A stretch of 64,000 nt of DNA from [Mycobacterium] fortunisiensis (GTDB taxonomy: Bacteria; Actinomycetota; Actinomycetes; Mycobacteriales; Mycobacteriaceae). The notes under the pieces are model-generated. The model was not told the origin of the DNA and did not search any database. It was given only the letters and a program-made list of their open reading frames with translations. Both the position numbers and the translations under genes were made by a program. The DNA lies in NCBI RefSeq assembly GCF_019050325.1, contig NZ_VOMB01000016.1:62001-126000 (forward strand). Reading direction: 5' to 3'. Below are positions 40,888 through 48,612 of the stretch, in pieces. Positions within the stretch are counted from its first letter, which is position 1, and every line of letters begins with the position of its first letter.

Positions 40888-42624
40888 ATGGCGACCATTG
40901 CGGACCAGGTCATCTCGGTACTGTCACTCAGTGGCGTACAGCGGGTCTACGGACTCCCGGGCGACAGTCTCAACGGATTCACCGACGCCATCCGCCGCAA
41001 CGGCGAGATCACCTGGGAACACGTCCGTCACGAGGAGACCGCCGGATTCGCCGCGGCCGCCGACGCCGCGCTGACCGGCCAGCTGGCCGTGTGCGCGGGC
41101 AGTTGCGGCCCGGGCAACCTGCACCTGATCAACGGGCTGTTCGACGCGCATCGCAGCCGAGTTCCGGTGCTGGCCATCGCCGCCCACATTCCACGCGCCG
41201 AGATCGGGTCGGAGTACTTCCAGGAAACCCATCCGCAGGAACTGTTCCGCGAGTGCAGTGTGTACTGCGAACTCGTGAGCACCCCCGAGATGGCGCCCCG
41301 CATCCTGGAGATGGCCATGCGAGCGGCCGTCGAGGAGAACGGCGTCGCCGTCGTCGTCGTGCCCGGCGAGATCTTCCTGCAGCGCGCTGTCGAGACCGGG
41401 TGGGCCGCCCGGCCGGTGCGACCGACCCGGTCGATCGTGCGTCCCGACGACGAGTCGGTGCGCCGCGCCGCTGACATCCTCAATGCGGCCCAGCGCGTCA
41501 CCATTCTGGGTGGGGCCGGCGTCGCCGGTGCGCACGACGCCCTGGTCGAATTGGCCTCGACCCTGCAGGCGCCGGTCGTACATGCGTTGCGCGGCAAGGA
41601 ATTCATCGAGTACGACAACCCCTACGACGTCGGGATGACGGGGCTGCTCGGCTTCGCCTCCGGGTACAAGGCCATCAAGGAAGCCGACACCCTGCTGATG
41701 TTGGGCACCGACTTCCCCTACCAGCAATTCCTTCCCGAAGGCGCCACCATCGTCCAGGTCGATATCCGCGGACGTAACCTCGGCCGGCGAGTCCCGATCG
41801 ACCTGGGTCTGCGTGGCAGTGTCCGCGACACCCTGGCCGCGCTGCAGCCCTTACTGAAGGCCAAGACCGACCGCGAGCATCTGGATCGGTCACTGCGGCA
41901 CTACGCCAAGACCCGCTCGACACTGGACTCGTTGGCGGTCAACGATCGGGACAAGACCCCGATCCGACCGGAATACGTTGCCGGACTTGCCAACCGGCTT
42001 GCCACCGACGACGCGGTCTTCACCTGCGACGTCGGCTCCCCGGTGGTGTGGGCGGCGCGGTATCTGACCATGAACGGGCGGCGCCGGCTGGTCGGGTCGT
42101 TCAACCACGGCACCATGGCCAACGCGCTGCCGCACGCGATCGGTGCGCAGACGGCGTTCGGAGGCCGGCAGGTGGTCGCGCTGGCCGGTGACGGCGGCCT
42201 GACCATGCTCTTCGGTGAGCTGGTGACCCTGATCCAGAATCGATTGCCGGTCAAAGTCATCGTGTTCAACAATTCCTCGCTGAACTTCGTTGAGCTGGAG
42301 ATGAAAGCCGCGGGCATCGTCACGTTCGGCACCGATCTGGTGAACCCCGACTTCGCCGCGGTGGCCCAGTCCATGGGCATGTTCGGCCGCAGGGTCACCG
42401 AGCCGGCAGATCTCGAGCGCGCCATCGCCGACGCGTTCGCCCACGACGGACCCGCGGTCGTCGACGTCCTCACTGCGCGCCAGGAGATGTCGATCCCGCC
42501 GGCAATCACCGTCGAGCAAGCCAAGGGCTTCTCGCTGTATGCGATCCGCACCATCATGGCCGGGCGCGCCGACGAACTCCTCGACCTGGTCACCACCAAC
42601 GTCGCCCGCCGCATCCTGGACTGA
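40888..42624 (+). CDS. poxB: Pyruvate dehydrogenase (quinone), PoxB type
   Basis: A 578-residue ThDP/FAD enzyme that decarboxylates pyruvate to acetate and passes electrons to the quinone pool at the membrane. Long stretches follow E. coli PoxB: GDSLNGFTDAI, AVCAGSCGPGNLHLINGLFD, GSEYFQETHPQELFRECS. The activating Glu is in HEETAGF, and the ThDP motif is LAGDGGLTMLF ... FNNSSLNF. The C terminus AKGFSLYAIRTIMAGRADEL matches the lipid-binding tail of PoxB. It distinguishes this protein from acetolactate synthase. The gene appears to stand alone between the SDR and a convergent HxlR regulator. Confidence 0.92.
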   Translation: MATIADQVISVLSLSGVQRVYGLPGDSLNGFTDAIRRNGEITWEHVRHEETAGFAAAADAALTGQLAVCAGSCGPGNLHLINGLFDAHRSRVPVLAIAAHIPRAEIGSEYFQETHPQELFRECSVYCELVSTPEMAPRILEMAMRAAVEENGVAVVVVPGEIFLQRAVETGWAARPVRPTRSIVRPDDESVRRAADILNAAQRVTILGGAGVAGAHDALVELASTLQAPVVHALRGKEFIEYDNPYDVGMTGLLGFASGYKAIKEADTLLMLGTDFPYQQFLPEGATIVQVDIRGRNLGRRVPIDLGLRGSVRDTLAALQPLLKAKTDREHLDRSLRHYAKTRSTLDSLAVNDRDKTPIRPEYVAGLANRLATDDAVFTCDVGSPVVWAARYLTMNGRRRLVGSFNHGTMANALPHAIGAQTAFGGRQVVALAGDGGLTMLFGELVTLIQNRLPVKVIVFNNSSLNFVELEMKAAGIVTFGTDLVNPDFAAVAQSMGMFGRRVTEPADLERAIADAFAHDGPAVVDVLTARQEMSIPPAITVEQAKGFSLYAIRTIMAGRADELLDLVTTNVARRILD

Positions 42625-42632
42625 TTTGTCGA

Positions 42633-43307
42633 TCAGGCCGGGCGGGGGATGGCGGCTGCGGTGCTCTGTCCCAGCCATTTCGGGATGGCCCGCCGCACCT
42701 CGGCCGAACCCGACAGCGCGACGCTGCCGTCGAGCAGGGCCCGTGCCCAACTGACATCACCGCGCCAGATCTCGGTCAACGTGCGCAGGCTGGTCGAAAC
42801 GGTGCCGGCCACCTCATGACCCGGATCGAAATCGCAGACATCGGCCTGCCCGTCGGCCACCACCAGCCACCACCGCGACGCCTTGGCCGCCACGCCGTCG
42901 AGGATGAACGCCACGGTGGTGCGCGAACCCGGCCAGTTCTGCAGCGGAACAGTGCGGCGCATGTCCCACATCAGCAGGTGCGGATCGAGATCCTGCTCGC
43001 CGAGTTCGCCAATCCAGCGCACGCCCCACGTACCCAGCGCATCGACCACGCCGGCCAGCTCCTGGCCGCAGGCGGTGAGGGAATAGCTTGTCCGCCCGTC
43101 GATTTCGGAACGCTCGATCACCCCGGCCCGGCTCAGCGACTTCAGCCGCTTGGACAGCAGCGCCGGTGACATCTTGGGGAGCCCGCGCCGCAGATCGTTG
43201 AAGTGTGCACTGCCGCGCAGCAGTTCCCGGACCACCAGCAGGGTCCAGCGTTCGTCGAGCAGCTCCATGGCCTTGGCCACGGGACAGAACTGGCCATATG
43301 TCGACAT
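42633..43307 (-). CDS. HxlR-family regulator with C-terminal extra domain
   Basis: A 224-residue protein. Residues about 1-100 are an HxlR winged helix: FCPVAKAMELLDERWTLLVVRELL, with Cys8 at the position used for redox or aldehyde sensing in other HxlR proteins, and MSPALLSKRLKSL as recognition helix. Residues about 110-220 form a second domain that looks like an SCP2/sterol-carrier-like fold (GRGD-type WRGDVSWARALLDGSVALSG). It diverges from the methyltransferase gene. Direct target and ligand are unknown. Confidence 0.85.
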   Translation of the reverse strand: MSTYGQFCPVAKAMELLDERWTLLVVRELLRGSAHFNDLRRGLPKMSPALLSKRLKSLSRAGVIERSEIDGRTSYSLTACGQELAGVVDALGTWGVRWIGELGEQDLDPHLLMWDMRRTVPLQNWPGSRTTVAFILDGVAAKASRWWLVVADGQADVCDFDPGHEVAGTVSTSLRTLTEIWRGDVSWARALLDGSVALSGSAEVRRAIPKWLGQSTAAAIPRPA

Positions 43308-43443
43308 CGGCGATCTACCTCTCTAGCAGTGCCCGCAGTCTCCCAAGTACACCGCGCCCGGGGCGTCGAAGCCAGTACAGATCCGGTACTGGAACGGCCG
43401 GCCGCCCCGATCGACGATGGAGTCCTAGCAAAGGAGCGATGCC

Positions 43444-44259
43444 ATGAACGTCACGACTGCTGACGGTGAACTTGAGGCCAAACACCGGGCGCTGTGGGCG
43501 CTGGGTGACTACGCGGAGATCGCCGCGACCATCGTGCACCCGCTCGGACCGGTGCTGGTCGAGGCAGTCGGGATCGGGCCCGGTGACGGGGTGCTGGATG
43601 TGGCGGCCGGGACGGGCAACGTCGCCATCCCGGCCGCGGCGGCCGGGGCGCGGGTGTGCGCCGGCGACCTGTGCCCGGAACTGGTCGACCAGGGCCGCCG
43701 GCGGAGCGCGGAAGCCGGTCTGAGCATCGACTGGACCGAGGCCAACGCCGAAACGCTGCCCTACCCCGACGACTCGTTCGACGCGGTGCTGTCCTGCATC
43801 GGGGTGATGTTCGCCCCCCACCACCGGCGCGCCGCCGACGAACTCCTGCGGGTCACCCGCCCCGGTGGCTGGATCGGACTGATCTCTTGGACCCCAACGG
43901 GTTTCATCGGGCAACTGTTCGCCACGATGAAGCCGTATGTGCCCGCACCGCCGCCGGGGACCTCCCCGCCGCCGCTGTGGGGCGACGAGGATTACCTGCG
44001 GGCACTGTTGGGCGACCGGGTCGGTGACTGCACCTGTGAGCGGCGCGAACTCGACGTCTACGCGTATGCCGATGGCGCGGAGTTCCGCGACCACTTCAAG
44101 GCCACCTACGGCCCCACGATCTCGGCGTACCGGGCGATTGCGGCCGACGGTGAGCGGGTCGCGGCGCTGGACGCCGAGATCGCCGCGCTCGGCGACCGGT
44201 ACCGCACCCGATCCTCGATGCCGTGGGAATACCTGCTGACCGTGGCGAAGAAGCGTTGA
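43444..44259 (+). CDS. SAM-dependent methyltransferase (class I)
   Basis: A 271-residue methyltransferase. Motif I is VLDVAAGTGNVAIPAA (SAM-binding), followed by AGDLCPEL, then ANAETLPYPDDSFDAVLS and RVTRPGGWIGLISW. These are standard class I/UbiE-like motifs. AAAGGAGC lies before the ATG. It diverges from the HxlR gene, which may control it. Substrate unknown. Confidence 0.9.
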   Translation: MNVTTADGELEAKHRALWALGDYAEIAATIVHPLGPVLVEAVGIGPGDGVLDVAAGTGNVAIPAAAAGARVCAGDLCPELVDQGRRRSAEAGLSIDWTEANAETLPYPDDSFDAVLSCIGVMFAPHHRRAADELLRVTRPGGWIGLISWTPTGFIGQLFATMKPYVPAPPPGTSPPPLWGDEDYLRALLGDRVGDCTCERRELDVYAYADGAEFRDHFKATYGPTISAYRAIAADGERVAALDAEIAALGDRYRTRSSMPWEYLLTVAKKR

Positions 44260-44288
44260 GCTGACCGGGCAACTGGCACGATGGCTGC

Positions 44289-45353
44289 ATGTCCGACGAC
44301 GCAGCCCAGTTGCCCACACTCAGCGCCGGCGACCAGGAGGCCATCGGTAGCTGGCTACGGGCCCAGGGGATCGGGACCACCCTGACCGATGTGGCGCCGC
44401 TGACCGGTGGGACCCAGAACATCGTGGTGGGCATGAGCGTCGACGGACGCCGAATGGTGTTGCGGCGTCCACCTTTACACCCGCGACCGACCAGCGACAA
44501 GACCATGCTGCGTGAGATCGCGGTGCTGCGCACCCTGGCCGGCTCCGGCGTGCCGCACCCGGCTTTCATCGCGGCCTGCACCGACCTCGAGGTGATCGGC
44601 GTGGTGTTCTACCTGATGGAGGAGGTCGACGGATTCAACCCGGGCACCGAGGTGAGCCCGGCGTATGTGGCCGATGCCGGACTGCGCCACCGAGTCGGGC
44701 TGTCGTACGCGGGCAGCCTGGCCCAGTTGGGCAACGTGGCGTGGGAGGACAGCGAACTGGCCGCCATCCGCCGGCCTGGATCTTTTCTGGACCGCCAAGT
44801 TCCGCAATTCCTCGGGCTGCTCGACAGCTACCGCCACGAGCACTATTCGCCCGAGTCGCTGACCGGGGTGGGGGAGTTGGCGCAGTGGTTGGCCGACAAC
44901 CGTCCGCCGGATGCGCAGCCGGGCATCATGCACGGCGACGCCCACCTGAACAATGTGCTGTTGTGTTGGGACACACCGGAACTGGCGGCATTCATCGACT
45001 GGGAGATGTGCACCGTCGGCGATCCGTTGCTCGACCTCGGGTGGATGCTGGTCTGCTGGCCCGACGACCCCAACCCGATCAACGCGGGCTCGGCCCTGGC
45101 CGCGCTCGGTGGACTGGCCCGCCGCGGCGAACTCATCGAGGCCTATCGCGCGGCGGGCGGCCGGCGGACCGACCGGCTGGATTGGTATGTGGCGCTGGCC
45201 TGTTTCAAACTCGGCATCGTCATCGAGGGCACCTGGTCGCGGTACCTGGCCGGCCGGGCCAGCCGCGAAGCAGGTGAGCAGTTGCACGCGTCGGCGGAGA
45301 ATCTCGTCGCATTGGGGATCCGGGTCACCAAGGGCGACAACCCGTTCGACTAG
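44289..45353 (+). CDS. Phosphotransferase family protein (ACAD10/APH-like)
   Basis: A 354-residue APH-fold kinase: GGTQNIVVGM (nucleotide loop), IMHGDAHLNNVLL with catalytic Asp and Asn, and FIDWEMCTVGDPLLDLGW as metal motif. This form resembles the kinase domain of ACAD10-type proteins that phosphorylate 4-hydroxyacyl-CoAs. It starts 29 bases after the methyltransferase stop and is likely cotranscribed. A family B hairpin follows the stop. Confidence 0.87.
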   Translation: MSDDAAQLPTLSAGDQEAIGSWLRAQGIGTTLTDVAPLTGGTQNIVVGMSVDGRRMVLRRPPLHPRPTSDKTMLREIAVLRTLAGSGVPHPAFIAACTDLEVIGVVFYLMEEVDGFNPGTEVSPAYVADAGLRHRVGLSYAGSLAQLGNVAWEDSELAAIRRPGSFLDRQVPQFLGLLDSYRHEHYSPESLTGVGELAQWLADNRPPDAQPGIMHGDAHLNNVLLCWDTPELAAFIDWEMCTVGDPLLDLGWMLVCWPDDPNPINAGSALAALGGLARRGELIEAYRAAGGRRTDRLDWYVALACFKLGIVIEGTWSRYLAGRASREAGEQLHASAENLVALGIRVTKGDNPFD

Positions 45354-45356
45354 CCT

Positions 45357-45416
45357 GCGAGCAGACGCTCCGGCCCCCCGATTGGGGTGTTTTCGGGTGC
45401 CGGAGCGACTGCTCGC
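45357..45416. repeat. Intergenic hairpin repeat, family B, copy 3
   Basis: GCGAGCAGACGCTCCGGC pairs with GCCGGAGCGACTGCTCGC over 18 positions with one mismatch, around a loop with CCCCCCGATTGGGG. It separates the convergent kinase and TauE/SafE genes and probably serves as a bidirectional terminator. Confidence 0.75.
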
Positions 45417-45424
45417 CGGGGAAA

Positions 45425-46186
45425 TCAGTACGTGTCGAGGGCGAGCTTGACGGCCAGGGCGACGCCGGCCGCGCCGATCAGCCATCGCAGCGGAGTGGCC
45501 GGCGCATGCCGCACGATCACCGGGCCCAGACGTGAACCGATCAGGCACCCGAGGCCCAAGGGCAGCACCGCCGGCCAGTACACCGGGGCGACGACCATGA
45601 ACGCCACCGCTGCCACCGCATTGGCCACGCCGAGGATCACATTCTTGGCGGCGTTGGCATGCGCCAGCGTCGCACCACCGCTCCGCAGCAGCAGAGCCAG
45701 GAGTAGCACCCCGGCGGCGGCACCGAAATAGCCCCCGTAGATGGTGATCAGGAAGATGGCGCCGGCCTCCACGGCGGCCTTGATCCGATGCGCACGATGA
45801 TCGGCCACCCGGGCGGACTGCTGAGCCCGGCGCGGGAGCAGGATCGCCAACGCCGCGAACGCCAGCAGCACCGGCACCACCCGCTCGAAGCCCTCCGCCG
45901 GCGTACACAGCAGCAGGGCCGCGCCCGCCGCCCCACCGGCCACCGCGATGGGGATGACGCGTTTGATCCAGGCCCGCTGTCCGGCGAGCTCGGGGCGTGA
46001 CCCGAGGATCGAACCGACACCGTTGAACACCAGCGCCACGGTGTTGGTCACGTTCGCGGTGACCGGGGGCAGGCCGATCAGCAGCAACGCCGGATAGGTG
46101 GCCACCGAGGCCAGGCCGGCGATGCTGCCGGTGAGCCCCCCGCCGATCCCGGCCACCACAAGCAGGATGACCTCGCCGACGGTCAT
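45425..46186 (-). CDS. TauE/SafE-family permease
   Basis: A 253-residue integral membrane protein with about seven to eight hydrophobic segments. The family-typical GIGGGLTGSIAGLASVATYPAL is at the N terminus and GGYFGAAAGVLLLALLL near the middle. TauE/SafE proteins export sulfite or organosulfonates, but specificity is not predictable. ATG 46186 is used. It diverges from the LeuA-domain gene. Confidence 0.88.
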   Translation of the reverse strand: MTVGEVILLVVAGIGGGLTGSIAGLASVATYPALLLIGLPPVTANVTNTVALVFNGVGSILGSRPELAGQRAWIKRVIPIAVAGGAAGAALLLCTPAEGFERVVPVLLAFAALAILLPRRAQQSARVADHRAHRIKAAVEAGAIFLITIYGGYFGAAAGVLLLALLLRSGGATLAHANAAKNVILGVANAVAAVAFMVVAPVYWPAVLPLGLGCLIGSRLGPVIVRHAPATPLRWLIGAAGVALAVKLALDTY

Positions 46187-46248
46187 GACGCTTCCACCTC
46201 GCAGAGACTACGGAGTCAGAGCGTTTGCGCGACCTGCCGGGCTGCGTC

Positions 46249-46254
46249 TAGCAT
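46249..46254 (+). promoter_or_regulatory. -10-like box for leaderless leader peptide
   Basis: TAGCAT lies exactly 7 bases upstream of GTG 46262, the spacing expected when transcription starts at the first base of the leader peptide. No Shine-Dalgarno sequence precedes that GTG. Confidence 0.55.
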
Positions 46255-46261
46255 CGCCAAC

Positions 46262-46303
46262 GTGCCAAGGCGACTCGTAGTAGCAACCCGCAGCGGGGTC
46301 TGA
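46262..46303 (+). CDS. Candidate leader peptide of a leucine/BCAA attenuator
   Basis: A 13-codon frame, VPRRLVVATRSGV, then TGA at 46301. It contains one Leu and three internal or terminal Val codons among few residues. The TGA lies at the tip of a strong hairpin. Actinobacterial leuA genes are known to carry ribosome-dependent leader elements, so ribosome position in this peptide could decide folding. Evidence is positional and structural only. Confidence 0.55.
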   Translation: MPRRLVVATRSGV

Positions 46304-46327
46304 TCAGACCGACCCCTCGCTGTGGGT
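46286..46327 (+). promoter_or_regulatory. Attenuator-like hairpin upstream of LeuA-domain gene
   Basis: ACCCGCAGCGGGGTC pairs with GACCCCTCGCTGTGGGT (one mismatch, one bulge); between them GGTCTGATCAGACC forms the loop side and includes the leader stop codon. It lies 50 bases before the structural gene at 46377. No U-tract follows, so translational occlusion or Rho-dependent control is as likely as intrinsic termination. Confidence 0.6.
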
Positions 46328-46376
46328 CGTTCGCTACTTCGTCGGTCACTTCCTCTGAGCAAGAGACGGCCGGCAC

Positions 46377-46874
46377 ATGAACCACACTTCACCAGCACCG
46401 CACCCGGGTAATCCGACGTCGTTCGCGGCTCACTTCGCCACGCCGCTGCCCCGCGCCCTGCGCGCTGTCGGCGAGTCGGCATCCTGGGAACAGTTCCTCG
46501 GCGAGTACACCGCTGCCCCGGGGCCCGTCCGATTGGGCCAGTGGACCTGCACCGACGCCAATCGTCCGGCGGCCAGGTTGGGCCCCCAGGTCCGGCACTA
46601 CCAGGCCACGTTGGCCGTGGGCGACACGATCAACACATCGAGCGCCGCCGCCAGCGGACCCATCGCCGCCCTGACCGAGATGCTCCACGCATGCGGGATC
46701 ACGGTCGAAACGGTGTCCTTCCACCAATTGCCGACAGACGGCCAGACCGCCACCTTCATCGAAGGCTGCGACGGCTTGCGCAGTGAATGGGCGATGGGGC
46801 TGGCCGGCGACCCCGAACAGTCGGCGCTGCGGGCGGTGATCGCCTGCGCCAACCGGCTGATGGCGGCGGCCTGA
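46377..46874 (+). CDS. Free-standing LeuA regulatory (dimerisation) domain protein
   Basis: A 165-residue protein without the catalytic TIM barrel of 2-isopropylmalate synthase. The C-terminal hundred residues, for example YQATLAVGDTINTSSAAASG, GPIAALTEMLHACGITVET and ATFIEGCDG, follow the pattern of the LeuA allosteric domain, which binds leucine. It may be a decoy subunit, a leucine sensor, or a relic of a leuA duplication. Its leader peptide and hairpin support control by branched-chain amino acids and suggest the gene is functional. The paralog encoding full LeuA must lie elsewhere. Confidence 0.75.
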   Translation: MNHTSPAPHPGNPTSFAAHFATPLPRALRAVGESASWEQFLGEYTAAPGPVRLGQWTCTDANRPAARLGPQVRHYQATLAVGDTINTSSAAASGPIAALTEMLHACGITVETVSFHQLPTDGQTATFIEGCDGLRSEWAMGLAGDPEQSALRAVIACANRLMAAA

Positions 46875-46958
46875 GCGAACCACCCGCCTCGGTGCGGGCC
46901 GGGAAGTAGCGTCTCCGTAGGCTGTCCGCCGGGGCGGGGCAGATGGGGAGGGACTCTG

Positions 46959-48605
46959 GTGAGATCGGGATGGGCGCTCGTGGCGGCTGCCGCGGCGAGC
47001 TGCACGGTGGCGGCGGTCACGGCGACACAACTCTGGGTGGTGCCGAGCAACCGGTCCGCCGAGTTGCTGGCCAAGACGATCCTGGCGATGGGCGGCAATG
47101 GCAACGGCACCGGGCTGCTGATGCAGAACGAGCTCGACGGATACATCAATCCGGGGGATGCGAACTACGGGCTGTGCGCGACGGGGGCGGATTGCACGGG
47201 CGACCAGTTCCAGATCGCCACGTGGAACGCGACCGCCTGGACGCCGGCCTCGGACTTCGATCGCCAGCAGGCCGACGGTGTCGACAGCCTGGACCGCCAG
47301 CTACGTCAGGCGCTGGCCGCCGAGAAGGCGAAGGAGGACGGCGACGAACCAGACGGGGAGGCACGTGTCGTCGTGGTCGGCTACTCATCGAGCGCCGATG
47401 TCGTCCTGAAGGAAATACAGGCGCTGCAGGCGCAGCTTGATGCCGGCGACTCGAATGCGCTCAAACCCGACGAGGTCAGCTTCCTGGTGATGGGTAACCC
47501 CAATCGGCCCAACGGCGGGATCCTGGCCCGGTTTCCGGCGTTCACGCTGCCCATCGCCGGGGTGACGTTCGGCGGCAGCAGCCCCCACACCGACTATCAG
47601 ATCACCGACATCAGCTGGGAATACGACCTGGCCTCCGATGCGCCGGCCTATCTGAATCCGCTGTCGTTCGCCAACGGCGTGCTCGGCTTCTTTTACCAGC
47701 ACAGCTTCTACTTCGGGTTGGACCCCAACACCACCGACACCGACTCGGTGGTGTTCGACGGCTACGACGACAACGGAAATCGCTACATCACGATCTCCGC
47801 GCGACACCTGGCGCTGCTGCAACCGCTCTACGACATCGGTGTGCCCATCCGGATTCTCGACGCTGTCGAGCCCACGCTGAAAGTGCTCATCGACCTCGGC
47901 TACGACCGCGACACGAAGCCCTGGGAAACCAAGCGACTCGCGCTCGCGCCGCCACCCGCACAGGTCGCCGCTGCGATGCCCGAATTGCAGAAGGCGCTGA
48001 CCGAAGGTGCCCAGATTGCGCTGGGACTCAAGGAACCGCCGTCGGCTGACGACCCGGATACCGAGAACGCCACCCTGGCGGTCATCGAGAACGTGCTCGG
48101 TGGCTTCCTGAAGGAAGGGTCGTGGGACACCGTCAAGACCACGATCGAGAACACCTTCGGGATCTCGTTGCCCGATCTGCCCGGTGCCCCGGAGGGCCAG
48201 GCCGGTGCGCCTGCGGAGGCGACGCGCGGGGCGGTCGCGCCGACCCCGCAGGCCGACGATGCCGGCGCGCCGGCCGAGCTGCCGACCGCGCGTCGCGTGG
48301 CCGTACAGGATGAGGCGAGGCCGACCCGCGCCCAGGTCGTGCGCGGCACCGACCATCGTCACAGCAATCCGGTGGGGCGCAAGGGCGAACGGACGGTTGT
48401 TGCCGGGGTCGACGCGATGACCGAGGCATCAGACCGCCGGCCGGGCCGAAGCTCGGCACACTCAGCTCACAAGGTTGCCACGCGGTCACGGGTCGGGACC
48501 AAGTTCGGTCCGGCGAAGGACCAGACCGCGAAGGACCAGACCGCGAAGAACAAGGCGACCAGTCACAAGGCCGCGAGGAGCAAGGCCGCCGCATCGACCG
48601 ACTGA
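46959..48605 (+). CDS. Secreted PE-PPE-domain serine hydrolase-like protein
   Basis: A 548-residue protein. A signal/anchor segment (VAAAAAASCTVAAVTAT) is at residues 8-24. The PE-PPE domain (alpha/beta hydrolase, cutinase-like) runs from about 30 to 310: GGNGNGTG, then VVVGYSSSADVV with candidate nucleophile Ser143. Residues about 415-548 are low-complexity, becoming Lys/Arg/Ala-rich with near repeats AKDQTAKDQTAKNKA. It has no PE or PPE N-terminal domain. It probably acts as an envelope esterase or acyltransferase. GTG 46959 is used. The gene stops 8 bases before the convergent CYP136-like gene. Confidence 0.85.
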   Translation: MRSGWALVAAAAASCTVAAVTATQLWVVPSNRSAELLAKTILAMGGNGNGTGLLMQNELDGYINPGDANYGLCATGADCTGDQFQIATWNATAWTPASDFDRQQADGVDSLDRQLRQALAAEKAKEDGDEPDGEARVVVVGYSSSADVVLKEIQALQAQLDAGDSNALKPDEVSFLVMGNPNRPNGGILARFPAFTLPIAGVTFGGSSPHTDYQITDISWEYDLASDAPAYLNPLSFANGVLGFFYQHSFYFGLDPNTTDTDSVVFDGYDDNGNRYITISARHLALLQPLYDIGVPIRILDAVEPTLKVLIDLGYDRDTKPWETKRLALAPPPAQVAAAMPELQKALTEGAQIALGLKEPPSADDPDTENATLAVIENVLGGFLKEGSWDTVKTTIENTFGISLPDLPGAPEGQAGAPAEATRGAVAPTPQADDAGAPAELPTARRVAVQDEARPTRAQVVRGTDHRHSNPVGRKGERTVVAGVDAMTEASDRRPGRSSAHSAHKVATRSRVGTKFGPAKDQTAKDQTAKNKATSHKAARSKAAASTD

Positions 48606-48612
48606 CGGCAGC

